Positions 34,030 to 42,233 of a DNA stretch of 64,000 nucleotides are shown piece by piece. A program made the position numbers and the translations under genes. The notes under the pieces were generated by a model that saw only the letters and a list, made by a program, of their open reading frames with translations, was not told the DNA's origin and did not search any database. This DNA is from Lysobacteraceae bacterium NML03-0222 (lineage in GTDB: Bacteria; Pseudomonadota; Gammaproteobacteria; Xanthomonadales; Xanthomonadaceae): the NCBI GenBank assembly GCA_002798195.1, contig NWQM01000017.1, positions 62,001 through 126,000 of the forward strand, in the 5' to 3' direction. Position 1 is the first letter of the stretch. Each line of letters begins with the position of its first letter.

Positions 34030-34043
34030 TTGCAATGTTGCAG
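34030..34043. promoter_or_regulatory. Palindrome variant TTGCAATGTTGCAG between Card1-type gene and csx16
   Basis: Differs from the perfect motif at two positions. It lies 57 bp before the Card1-type start on one side and 66 bp before csx16 on the other, placing it as a possible shared operator of the divergent pair. Confidence 0.5.
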
Positions 34044-34109
34044 GATACGAAGGCTTTATGGCTTTTGCCATCATTGCCACCGGTTTAAATTGAAAACGAG
34101 GCAGATGCC

Positions 34110-34403
34110 ATGACGCAGTATTTCATTTCCCGCCATCCAGGCGCGATTATTTGGGCACGCAAGCAGGGGTTTGAGGCGGTGCAGATCGCGCATCTGGATT
34201 GTGCGCTGATCCAGCCCGGCGATACGGTGATGGGGACGCTGCCAGTGCATCTGGCGGCGGAAGTTTGCCGCCGCGGTGCGCGTTATCTGCATTTGCAGGT
34301 GAATATTCCGGCGGAGCTGCGCGGTCAGGAGTTGGATGCGGAAACACTGGAGCAGCTGGGGGCTTGCCTGACTGCTTTCGAGGTGCGGCGTATTGACGAT
34401 TGA
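34110..34403 (+). CDS. csx16: CRISPR-associated protein Csx16 (VVA1548 family)
   Basis: A 97-residue protein matching the VVA1548/Csx16 family: YFISRHPGAIIWARKQG, GDTVMGTLPVHLAAEVC, GARYLHLQVNIPAELRG. Family members occur almost only in type III CRISPR loci, and Csx16 has been discussed as a small ring nuclease that destroys cyclic oligoadenylate. No strong ribosome site is seen beyond GAGGCAG about eight bases before the ATG. A strong hairpin directly follows the stop. Confidence 0.85.
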   Translation: MTQYFISRHPGAIIWARKQGFEAVQIAHLDCALIQPGDTVMGTLPVHLAAEVCRRGARYLHLQVNIPAELRGQELDAETLEQLGACLTAFEVRRIDD

Positions 34404-34405
34404 AA

Positions 34406-34438
34406 AAGCCAAGGCGCGGGATGGCCGCGCCTTGGCTT
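34406..34438. terminator. Terminator at the right border of the CRISPR island
   Basis: A 14-bp stem (34406-34419 and 34425-34438) with A and T ends, just after csx16 and facing the convergent lipoprotein gene. Confidence 0.88.
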
Positions 34439-34466
34439 GGGGGAGCTGCCAATAATGGCGGGTATT

Positions 34467-34931
34467 TTATTGCACGGTGAAGTCGCGGCTTTGCAGCGGC
34501 TGGCCGTTCAGGCTGATTTCCACCTTGTAGTTGCCGGTCGGCCAGGGGTTGGTGTTGCTGATTTTGAAGGCATAGATACTGTCGTTGCCGACCATGTCCA
34601 CGACTTCTTCATGCACCAGGGTGCCGTCCTGGTAAGTCCAGCGTGCGCCGAGCTTTTTGCCTGCGCCATCGCCCTGGGTGTTGACCGAGGCATGGATGGT
34701 GTCCTGGGTGCCGAACTGGGTGCTGGCTTCGGCCACGCGCTTGTCATCGGCCAGGCCCTTGCCCAGCTCCAGCGCGACGATATTGATGGCCGCCTGCGTC
34801 GCCGGCGGCGTGGCCAGTGCAGGTGCCGAGGCCGGCGGCGCGACCACGGCGGGTTCTTCTTTCTTTTTGCAGCCGGTGATGGCGAGTGCCGAAACCAGCG
34901 TAGCGGCAAAAATGGCGTGAGTCTTGTTCAT
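34467..34931 (-). CDS. Predicted lipoprotein of unknown function
   Basis: A 154-residue protein with a lipoprotein signal (VSALAITGC, Cys about residue 21), a proline/alanine-rich linker (about 29-46) and a C-terminal beta-rich domain (GARWTYQDGTLVHEE, WPTGNYKVEISLNG). The last part resembles a small immunoglobulin-like domain, which is an inference. No family name is assigned. It lies 23 bp from the LysM gene on the same strand. Confidence 0.7.
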   Translation of the reverse strand: MNKTHAIFAATLVSALAITGCKKKEEPAVVAPPASAPALATPPATQAAINIVALELGKGLADDKRVAEASTQFGTQDTIHASVNTQGDGAGKKLGARWTYQDGTLVHEEVVDMVGNDSIYAFKISNTNPWPTGNYKVEISLNGQPLQSRDFTVQ

Positions 34932-34954
34932 GGAGATTCCTTCAGGAGAGATTG

Positions 34955-35227
34955 TCAGGGCAGGCGCAGCACTTGGCCGGGGAAAATCTTGTCCGGGTCT
35001 TTGATTTCTTCCCGGTTGGCCTCGTGGATTTCTTTCCAGCGGTTGGCATCGCCGTACAGGTTCTTGGCAATCTTGGACAGCGAATCGCCCGGCTTTACGG
35101 TGTAGGTTTTTTCTTGCTGCACGGTTTGGGCGCCGCCAGCGCCTTCAGCGATTTCAACACCGCCGGTGACACCGGCAAAACGCGGGTCTTTGCCGCCGTT
35201 GTTTTCAGGGGTTTGCGGGTGAGACAT
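34955..35227 (-). CDS. Small LysM-domain protein
   Basis: A 90-residue protein whose C-terminal half is one LysM domain: TYTVKPGDSLSKIAKNLYGD, then WKEIHEANREEI and FPGQVLRLP. LysM binds peptidoglycan glycan strands. There is no signal peptide, as in the cytoplasmic YgaU/Kbp-type potassium-binding proteins, although the BON domain is absent. GGAG before the ATG at 35227 decides the start over 35239. Confidence 0.8.
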   Translation of the reverse strand: MSHPQTPENNGGKDPRFAGVTGGVEIAEGAGGAQTVQQEKTYTVKPGDSLSKIAKNLYGDANRWKEIHEANREEIKDPDKIFPGQVLRLP

Positions 35228-35292
35228 GGTGAGCTCCATAAGAGTGGAGCGATGAGCATGGCAGCAGCCTTGTTAAAACCGCATCATCAAGC

Positions 35293-36117
35293 TCATTGGC
35301 GCAGGTCGCGCTGTGCAACCGGTGGCGGGTAGCCGGGGGTGGCGCGCCAGGGGTTGATGTCGAGGCCGCCACGGCGGGTGTAACGGGCTTCAACCGAGAG
35401 TTGCTGCGGGCGGCAGTGCTGCATGATTTCGATGAAGATGCGCTCGACGCATTGCTCGTGGAACTCGCGGTGGTTGCGGAAACTCACCAGATAGCGCAGC
35501 AGCCCGGCCGGGTCGATGCGCGCACCGTGGTAGCGGATGATGACGGTGGCCCAGTCGGGCTGGCCGGTCACCGGGCAGTTGGATTTCAAGAGGTGTGATG
35601 AAAGCGCCTGCTGCACGATTGCATCGCTGATGCTCAGATAGGCCGGGTTGGGCGGGCCGTAGTCGTCGATGTCTATTTCAATATCGTCAATGCTTTCGTG
35701 GCTTTCGGCGGCGATGAGCGCCATCGGCGGCAGGCCAAATTGCAGGCTGACCGGCGCACCGGCGGCGGCAGACAGGTCTTGGCAGAGGCGCTCGGCCAGT
35801 GCGGCTTGGCTGGCCATACGCTCGGCGTTGAAGGAGTTGAGATAGAGCTTGAAGGATTTGGACTCGATGAGATTGGGCGAGTCGGCAGGCACGGTGATGC
35901 GCGCCACGGCCACGCGGGGTTTGCCGCGCGCATCCAGCCAGCTCAGCTCGTAGGCATTCCAGGCATCAAAGCCGATGAAGGGCAGGGCATCGCCGGCAAT
36001 GCCGATGGCATCGCGGGCGCTTTGCCGCGGAATGGGAAACAAAAGGCCGGCGTCGTAGCGATCGGGATAGGCGGTTTCGCGGCCAAGTTGGCTGGTTTCC
36101 GGGCGGTTCGGGTTCAT
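35293..36117 (-). CDS. queF: NADPH-dependent 7-cyano-7-deazaguanine reductase QueF (long form)
   Basis: A 274-residue bimodular QueF that reduces preQ0 to preQ1 in queuosine biosynthesis. The substrate and catalytic motifs are visible: ESKSFKLYLNSFN near residue 84-96, LLKSNCPVTGQPDW with the nucleophilic Cys near 185, and HEQCVERIFIEI near 224. Length fits the E. coli-type enzyme. It is followed 17 bp away by the zapE stop. Confidence 0.93.
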   Translation of the reverse strand: MNPNRPETSQLGRETAYPDRYDAGLLFPIPRQSARDAIGIAGDALPFIGFDAWNAYELSWLDARGKPRVAVARITVPADSPNLIESKSFKLYLNSFNAERMASQAALAERLCQDLSAAAGAPVSLQFGLPPMALIAAESHESIDDIEIDIDDYGPPNPAYLSISDAIVQQALSSHLLKSNCPVTGQPDWATVIIRYHGARIDPAGLLRYLVSFRNHREFHEQCVERIFIEIMQHCRPQQLSVEARYTRRGGLDINPWRATPGYPPPVAQRDLRQ

Positions 36118-36134
36118 GAGCGCTCCTGTGCCGG

Positions 36135-37229
36135 TCAGGCCGGCAAGTGTTCGCGCGCCAGATATTCGGCGCTTTGCATTTCAATCAGCCGCGATGCGGT
36201 GCGCTCGAAGGCATGGGCCAGACGCTCGCCCTGATACAGCGCCACCGGCGGATGGGCTGCGGTGATGATGACATTGACATGGCGGTCGTAAAACTCGTCG
36301 ATGGCATTGACCAAGCGCCGCGCCGGGTCATCATTGCTGCCGTTGAAATCCGGAATGCCGCCAATCAGCACGGTGTGGAATTCCTGGGCGATTTCGATGT
36401 AGTCGGCGGCCGCGCGCGGGCCTTCGCACAGGGCGCTGAAGTCGAACCAAACAAAGCCGTGATGGCGGGCGCGGCAGGGAATCGGGCGGCCATCAACATC
36501 CAGCACCTCGGGCTTGGGCGGGGTGTGGGTCAGGGTCTGCCAACGCTCGGCCAGCCAGTCGTCGGCTTGCTGGCCGGAGATGACCTGATAGACCGGCGAG
36601 CGGGTCAACTCGCGCAGCCGGTAGTCAGTGCTGGACTGGATTTCGAACACCACGCAGTGCTGCTCCAGCAGGGCGATGGCGGGCAGGAAGCGTGCCCGTT
36701 GCAGACCATCCTTGTAGAGATTGGCCGGTACGGTATTGGAGGTGGTCACCAGTACCACACCTTCGGCAAACAGATGCTCCAGAAGGCGTGCCAGCAGCAT
36801 GGCATCGCCGATGTCGGTGACGAAAAACTCGTCCAGCACCAGTACCCGCATTTCCTGCCGCCACTGCCGGGCGATGGCGGCCATCGGGTCGCGCTCGCCA
36901 CTATGCTGCTTGAGGCGCTCGTGCAGTTCGCGCATGAAGCGGTGGAAATGGGCGCGGCGTTTTTCCGCAAAATCGAGCGAATCAAAAAACAAATCGACCA
37001 TGAAGGTCTTGCCGCGCCCCACGCCACCCCAGAGGTACAGCCCTTGTGGGGCGGTGGCAGTCGGTTTGTTGCCAAACAGCCGGGCGATGAGTCCGGGGGA
37101 TTCGGCCGGGCGGGAGAGTTCACGGTGCAGACGGTCAAGCTCGACCATCACTGCGCGCTGCGCCGGGTCGTCCTGCCATTGGCCGCGCTCGATACCGGCC
37201 TGATAAAGCTGGCTGGGGGATGCGCTCAT
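36135..37229 (-). CDS. zapE: Cell division ATPase ZapE (AFG1 family)
   Basis: A 364-residue AAA-type ATPase. Walker A is GGVGRGKT (68-75), Walker B VLVLDEFFVTD, and TSNTVPANLYKDGLQR fits sensor 1 and the following helix. In E. coli ZapE associates with the division ring and affects Z-ring stability. The start overlaps the upstream hydrolase stop by 4 bp (ATGA), suggesting an operon. Confidence 0.92.
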   Translation of the reverse strand: MSASPSQLYQAGIERGQWQDDPAQRAVMVELDRLHRELSRPAESPGLIARLFGNKPTATAPQGLYLWGGVGRGKTFMVDLFFDSLDFAEKRRAHFHRFMRELHERLKQHSGERDPMAAIARQWRQEMRVLVLDEFFVTDIGDAMLLARLLEHLFAEGVVLVTTSNTVPANLYKDGLQRARFLPAIALLEQHCVVFEIQSSTDYRLRELTRSPVYQVISGQQADDWLAERWQTLTHTPPKPEVLDVDGRPIPCRARHHGFVWFDFSALCEGPRAAADYIEIAQEFHTVLIGGIPDFNGSNDDPARRLVNAIDEFYDRHVNVIITAAHPPVALYQGERLAHAFERTASRLIEMQSAEYLAREHLPA

Positions 37230-37912
37230 TGCGACACTTCGCTCTCAGCCAGTGGCAGCGGCAGCCAGTGTCTGGCGGTGTTTTTGATAACGCCGCGCAG
37301 ATCCACCAGCTTGCCGTGGAAAAAGTGCGAGGCGCCGGGCATGCGTACCAGGGTCAATTGCGGCGGTTGACTGTCTTCCAGCCAGTGATATACCGCATCC
37401 GGGTCAACCACTTCGTCTTCTTCGCCCTGTACCACCAGCCACGGCATTGAAGGCGTGGGCGCGGCAAAATCCCAGCGCCCGGCAGGCGGTGCCAATGAAA
37501 TCAGTGCATCAGGCTGGAGTGTGGCGCTGGCTTGGATGGAGACGTAAGCGCCAAAGCTGAAACCCGCCAGCCATAGTGCGCTATCGGGGTGATGCTGGCG
37601 CACCCAGTCGGCCACTACCGCCAAGTCTTGCTGCTCGCCCTGGCCGTGGTCGAACTGCCCCGCCGAATGGCCAGTGCCACGGAAATTGAAGCGTACAGTG
37701 ACGATGCCGAGCTCACGCAGCGCGCGTGCGCTCATCGTTACCACCTTGTTGTTCATGGTGCCGCCTGCGGTGGGCAACGGGTGGCAGACGATGGCAATGA
37801 GCGGCTGGCGACGGGTTGTGGCAGCGGGAAATTCGACTATGGCTTCCAGCAGCCCGGCAGGGCCGGAAAGCTCAAGCGTGGCGTCTTGGCTGGGGAATGC
37901 AGGTTGATTCAT
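37226..37912 (-). CDS. Alpha/beta hydrolase (COG2945 type)
   Basis: A 228-residue soluble alpha/beta hydrolase. The nucleophile elbow is LAGFSFGAYVS (about 116-126), the acid is in QGEEDEVVDPD and the catalytic His in GASHFFHGKL. HPLPTAGGTMNNKVV and RFNFRGTGHSAGQFDHG are typical of the family. The substrate is unknown. It overlaps zapE by 4 bp. Confidence 0.85.
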   Translation of the reverse strand: MNQPAFPSQDATLELSGPAGLLEAIVEFPAATTRRQPLIAIVCHPLPTAGGTMNNKVVTMSARALRELGIVTVRFNFRGTGHSAGQFDHGQGEQQDLAVVADWVRQHHPDSALWLAGFSFGAYVSIQASATLQPDALISLAPPAGRWDFAAPTPSMPWLVVQGEEDEVVDPDAVYHWLEDSQPPQLTLVRMPGASHFFHGKLVDLRGVIKNTARHWLPLPLAESEVSQ

Positions 37913-37921
37913 GCGGGCATT

Positions 37922-39625
37922 TTAATGGCGCGGGTTGAAGTCCAGCAGCAGCGGGTCATGGTCGGAGCTGCGCAGTGGCGAGGCCTCGGGTTTGCGGCTG
38001 CCTTCGGCTTCATCGGCATTGATATGCCATTCGTGCGCGGCGGTGAGCCATGTGCGCATGAGGGGATTCACGAAAGCATGATCCAGTCGCCCGGCCTGGC
38101 CTTCATATACATAGGAGTACGGCTGTTGCACGCCAAGTGCGGCAAAGGCGTCTTGCCAGCCATGCGCCAGCAGCCAGCGCGGCGGGTCTTCCATGGCATA
38201 GGCATTGAAGTCGCCGAGCATCACCACTGGCTGTCCGGCGTATTGGCTCTGCACCCAGCCATCGAGCTGCCTGACCGATTCAAGCCGGGTGGCATTCCAG
38301 CATGACTGTCCATCGCGCTGGTTGCTATCGGCAGCGCGTGCATTGCGGCAGCCTTTGGATTTGAGATGGTTGGCAATCACCACGAAGGGTGCGCTGGCAC
38401 CGCTGCGGAAACGTGCAGCGATGGCGGGGCGGCTGAAGCGGGCAAACGGTCCGCGATCAAGCACCTTGGGCGGCTCCAGAAGCTGCACCTTGCTGCTGCG
38501 ATAAATCATGCCATTGCGGATGGCGTCTTGATTGGCATTGGCCGCCACCGGAACGGCGCGCCAGTCGCCGCCGTGGCGGGCATTGAGTGCCGCCAGCAGT
38601 TGCGATTCGGCAGCCAGTGCGTCCTGGCCGTCATTTTCCAGCTCCATCAGGGCGATGATGTCGGCATCCAGTGCGGTCAGCGCTGCGATATGCCTGGCCA
38701 ATTGCTGTTGGTAGCGCTCATGGTTTTGGGCGCCGCGCGGGGTAGGAAAACCGCCGCCCTGACCATCACCATTGAACAGGTTCTCCAGATTGAAAGCGGC
38801 TATGCGCAGGCGACCCTGGCGGATTGGGGCTGTCGGTGCAGCTTGCGGCTGGATGTTCAGTGCCTGCCCCAGTTGCAGGTGATAGCGGCCAAAGCGCTCA
38901 TCGATGATGCCCTCGGCAGCATGCAGCTGGCTGCCCAGGCGCGGGATTTCACGGCGCATCGCGCTGCGACCTTCGGCATCGGCCAGCCACAGGCTGCGGG
39001 CGCGGTTCTCGGCGGCCAGCTGGTTGGCCGCAGCACCGGGCAGAGCCAGCTCGGTGGGCGTCCATAGCCGTCCGCCAAAAGCGGCCTGCCAGCGTCCAAA
39101 GCGGGCGGCATGCTGGCTGCCGGTCAGGGTCAGCGGTACGCTGATTTTGACGCGCATGGCCTCGAGCCTTTCCCAATCGGCTTCGAGCTCAGGTGCCTGG
39201 CGGATTTCTCGTGCGGCGGGCATTGGCCGAGCGCGGGTCGGCACCGCACTTGTCACCTGCACGGCGGTGATGCGGCTGCTGTTTTGGGTGTCGAGTTCAA
39301 GCACCGTGCCGCTGACGGCAAGGCTGGTGCCGACTTGCAGATTATCGGGCGCTCCCAGCAGAAACACCGCATCGGAGGTGCTTTCATCACCATCGCCCGC
39401 ATCCTGCAGGCTGAACATCCAGCCGTCTTTGGTTTTGATGCGCGCAGTGATGACGCCTGTCACCTGCACTTGCTGCCCCTGCAATGGGCTTGTATTGCCA
39501 GAGCCTTGTAGTTGACCAATGGCAAGCCCCTTGCCGGGGGCTATCTGGCTGGCAGCAAGGCAGCCGGCAAGGGCAAGGCTAAGTGCCGCAGTCAGCGGCA
39601 GTTTCGGTGCAAGGGAGATTTTCAT
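37922..39625 (-). CDS. ExeM/NucH-type extracellular endonuclease lipoprotein
   Basis: A 567-residue protein with a lipoprotein signal (LSLALAGC, Cys about 21), an OB-like region (VQVTGVITARIKTKDGWMFSLQ) and a C-terminal endonuclease/exonuclease/phosphatase domain: LRIAAFNLENLFNGDG, IIALMELENDG, VVIANHLKSKGC, VVMLGDFNAYAMEDP and SSDHDPLLLDF. It probably degrades external DNA, for example for phosphate or biofilm turnover. The ATG at 39625 puts the signal first; the frame is open to 39664. Confidence 0.85.
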   Translation of the reverse strand: MKISLAPKLPLTAALSLALAGCLAASQIAPGKGLAIGQLQGSGNTSPLQGQQVQVTGVITARIKTKDGWMFSLQDAGDGDESTSDAVFLLGAPDNLQVGTSLAVSGTVLELDTQNSSRITAVQVTSAVPTRARPMPAAREIRQAPELEADWERLEAMRVKISVPLTLTGSQHAARFGRWQAAFGGRLWTPTELALPGAAANQLAAENRARSLWLADAEGRSAMRREIPRLGSQLHAAEGIIDERFGRYHLQLGQALNIQPQAAPTAPIRQGRLRIAAFNLENLFNGDGQGGGFPTPRGAQNHERYQQQLARHIAALTALDADIIALMELENDGQDALAAESQLLAALNARHGGDWRAVPVAANANQDAIRNGMIYRSSKVQLLEPPKVLDRGPFARFSRPAIAARFRSGASAPFVVIANHLKSKGCRNARAADSNQRDGQSCWNATRLESVRQLDGWVQSQYAGQPVVMLGDFNAYAMEDPPRWLLAHGWQDAFAALGVQQPYSYVYEGQAGRLDHAFVNPLMRTWLTAAHEWHINADEAEGSRKPEASPLRSSDHDPLLLDFNPRH

Positions 39626-39679
39626 GAACTTGGCAAAAACAAACGCCGCCCGAAGGCGGCGCATGCAATAGATGAGGGC

Positions 39680-40174
39680 TTACTTGCTTTGCGCAACCAT
39701 CCAGTCAACGCTGGCCATCACTTGCTCGTCGGTCAGTGCCGGATTGCCGCCACGGGCGGGCATCGTGCCGGTAGCGCCGGTGAAGCCCTCGATGGCGTGC
39801 CTGTGCAGGGTTTCAAGGCCGGACTTGGCAAGACGTGCGCCAATGCCTGCAGCGTTCAGCATCGGGGCGCCACCTGCGCCCGAGGTATGGCAGCCGGTGC
39901 ACAGGCTGTTGTAGATGACTTCGCCATCAAGCGTGCCGCCATAAGCTGCCTGCGAGGTTGCGGCTTTGGCCGCCGCCGCAGCAGCAGCCGCGGCCAGCGC
40001 TGCACCAGTGGAGCCCGAATACACCGCGCCAATCGGTGACAAGCGTTCAGCGGTCTGAGCTTTGACCTCGGGCGCCATTTTTTGTGGCAACAGCGTGTCG
40101 GTATTGCGCACAAACAAAACCAATGCCACGGCTGCAACGGCCAAGGGAACGATCAGCAAAGAAAACTTTTTCAT
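39680..40174 (-). CDS. Cytochrome c5-family haem protein
   Basis: A 164-residue membrane-anchored cytochrome c. One N-terminal helix is followed by an alanine-rich linker (nine alanines at about 61-69) and a class I haem domain with CTGCH (Cys92, Cys95, His96) and distal ligand Met138 in GTMPARGG. DWMVAQSK is the usual family end. It should carry electrons in the periplasm. The GC-rich alanine run could vary in length. Confidence 0.88.
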   Translation of the reverse strand: MKKFSLLIVPLAVAAVALVLFVRNTDTLLPQKMAPEVKAQTAERLSPIGAVYSGSTGAALAAAAAAAAAKAATSQAAYGGTLDGEVIYNSLCTGCHTSGAGGAPMLNAAGIGARLAKSGLETLHRHAIEGFTGATGTMPARGGNPALTDEQVMASVDWMVAQSK

Positions 40175-40269
40175 AAGCTCTAAGGAGTGCTTTTCACGGA
40201 CGGACTTCTCCGAATGGCCATAAGGACAAACGGGCGGTTGACAAGTATAAGGCCGCAGGCAGGCCGGGA

Positions 40270-41127
40270 CTAGGGTGTGGCGAGGAACTGGGCCAATACT
40301 GCAGCCACCTCTGCCGGTGTTTCCATGTGCAGATGGTGGCTGCCGGGCAGGAAATGCGCCTGACCGTTGCCAAGTGCGGCCACCAGGCGACGGCGCTGGT
40401 CATCGGGCAAATAAGGCTGGGCGGGTGTGGCAAAAACCACTTGGGTGGGGCATTCAATGCTGGCCAGCAGGGCGGCGATTTGCGCTTCGACCGGGCGCAG
40501 GAAGGTCGGCACCATCAGCCGCTGGTCACTGGACCAGACCAGCCCTTCCGGTATCTGTTGCACGCCGCGCTCGACAAGCAGCCGTGCCACCGGCTCGCTC
40601 ATCTGGTTGGCGGCCATGCGGGCAGCGATGGCGGGCGCGACTTGGCTGAACACGCGCTTGTTTTTGCCGCGCAGGGCGCGTGCGGCAGTCACCGATTCGC
40701 GCATCCGTTGCCCGGCTTCTTCTGCCGGGTGGGTCAGGCCGCCCAGGGCTTCGATGCAGGCAAGTTTTTCCACGCGCTCGGGTGCCGCGGCCGCCACCAG
40801 ACTGGCAATGGCCGCACCCATGGAGTGCCCCAGCAGGCCAAAACGCTCCCAGCCCAGGGCATCGGCGACATCCAGCACATGGTGTACCGCAAGCTCGAAG
40901 GTATAGGGGATGCCGGCAGGCAGATGCACGCTATGCCCGTGGCCGGGCAGGTCGATGGCGACCAGCTCGATATCGTGCAGATGCTGTGCCAGCGGCAGGA
41001 AGCTGGCGGCATTGTCCAGCCAGCCATGCAGTGCCAGCACACGCGGCTGGCCGCTTTGGCCGCCACGCAATGCCGCAATCGGGCCAATGGCGATATCGAT
41101 ACGGGTTTCTTGCAGGGAGATGGACAA
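40270..41127 (-). CDS. Alpha/beta hydrolase
   Basis: A 285-residue hydrolase: LALHGWLDNAASFLPLAQHL, DLPGHGHSVHLP, nucleophile elbow GLLGHSMGAAIAS (about 101-113) and a late His in GSHHLHMETP. The substrate is unknown. No ATG fits; the TTG at 41127 with GAGAA upstream is the best start, 25 bp after the hemH stop, so the genes are probably co-transcribed. Confidence 0.78.
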   Translation of the reverse strand: MSISLQETRIDIAIGPIAALRGGQSGQPRVLALHGWLDNAASFLPLAQHLHDIELVAIDLPGHGHSVHLPAGIPYTFELAVHHVLDVADALGWERFGLLGHSMGAAIASLVAAAAPERVEKLACIEALGGLTHPAEEAGQRMRESVTAARALRGKNKRVFSQVAPAIAARMAANQMSEPVARLLVERGVQQIPEGLVWSSDQRLMVPTFLRPVEAQIAALLASIECPTQVVFATPAQPYLPDDQRRRLVAALGNGQAHFLPGSHHLHMETPAEVAAVLAQFLATP

Positions 41128-41152
41128 GGCAGATTCTCGTTGGCAGGACAGC

Positions 41153-42121
41153 TCAGCGTGGCAGCAGCGCTGCCAGCGCATCGACATGTGCCGGGCTATC
41201 GTTGAGGCAGGGGATGTAGCGCAGTGCGGTGCCACCGGCAGCGCGGAAGGCCTCGGCGTTTTGCTCGGTGATTTCTTCCAGCGTTTCCAGGCAGTCCACG
41301 GCAAAACCGGGGCAGACCACATCCAGGGTGCGGGTGCCGTCGCGCCCCAGCTGCTCCAGCGTTGGCAGGGTATAGGGCTGCAGCCAGCGCTCGCGGCCAA
41401 AGCGCGACTGGTAGGTCAGCAGGATTTCCTCGCGGGGAATATCCAGCGCGGCGGCAATCGCGGCGGTGCTGGCCTCGCATTGTGCGGCATAAGGGTCGCC
41501 CGCTCGCACCAGACGCTCGGGGATACCGTGGTAGGAGAACACCAGCTTTTCGCCACGCCCATGCTGTGCCCAGTGTTGCCGGATGCGCTCGGCAATGGCC
41601 GCTGCCCAAGCCGGATGCTGGTGATAATCGCGTATCAGCTGCAGGCGGGTATCGGCAAAACGCTGTTGCAGGGCGGCCACGGCATCCTCCACCGAGCCGG
41701 TGGTGGTGGTGGAATATTGCGGATACAGCGGCAATACGGTGATGTCCCGATGGCCCTCGTCGTGCAGTGCTTGCACCACCTTGGCAAGCGCCGGCTCGCC
41801 ATAGCGCATTGCTGTGCGTACTTGCCAGCCATCCAGTGCGTTGTCCATGGCCTTGGCAAGACGCAGGCCATAGGCCAGCAGTGGTGAACCTTCGGGCATC
41901 CAGATTTCGGCATATTTTTCTGCCACCGCCGGGCTTCTGCGCGGCAGGATGACCCAGTCCAGCAAGGGCTTCCAGATGAAATGCGGAATCTGCACCACAC
42001 GCTTGTCGGTGAGAAATTCACGCAAATAACGGCGCACGGCCTCGGCCGTGGGGGCGGAGGGGGTGCCGAGGTTGACAATAACCAGGGCGCGCGACTTCGG
42101 GGCTGGCATGGGGGCTGGCAT
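41153..42121 (-). CDS. hemH: Ferrochelatase HemH
   Basis: A 322-residue enzyme inserting iron into protoporphyrin IX, the last haem step. Motifs: VIVNLGTPSAPT, GSPLLAYGLRLA, VLPLYPQYSTTTTGSVEDAV, the iron-ligand His in FSYHGIPERLV and VVCPGFAVDCLETLEEI. The start is uncertain among ATGs at 42154, 42121 and 42109; 42121 is a compromise. hemF lies about 20 kb away in this window. Confidence 0.92.
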   Translation of the reverse strand: MPAPMPAPKSRALVIVNLGTPSAPTAEAVRRYLREFLTDKRVVQIPHFIWKPLLDWVILPRRSPAVAEKYAEIWMPEGSPLLAYGLRLAKAMDNALDGWQVRTAMRYGEPALAKVVQALHDEGHRDITVLPLYPQYSTTTTGSVEDAVAALQQRFADTRLQLIRDYHQHPAWAAAIAERIRQHWAQHGRGEKLVFSYHGIPERLVRAGDPYAAQCEASTAAIAAALDIPREEILLTYQSRFGRERWLQPYTLPTLEQLGRDGTRTLDVVCPGFAVDCLETLEEITEQNAEAFRAAGGTALRYIPCLNDSPAHVDALAALLPR

Positions 42122-42233
42122 AGGTGGGCAAGCATACCTGCCTTGGCCGGGCAATGCGCGGTTTACCTTCTGGCCGGGATTATGGTCAGCGCTGCCGTTA
42201 TGCTGATACGCAACTTTTTACGGATTCAGGCTC

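Noticed and set aside
15854..34466. Integrase, transposase or tRNA attachment site bounding the CRISPR island
   Set aside because: No such gene, terminal repeat or tRNA was seen at either edge, so mobility of the island cannot be supported from this window.
41700..41725. GGAATATTGC near the island motif, inside hemH
   Set aside because: It lies within a coding sequence, is not palindromic at the outer positions and is not near a start codon.
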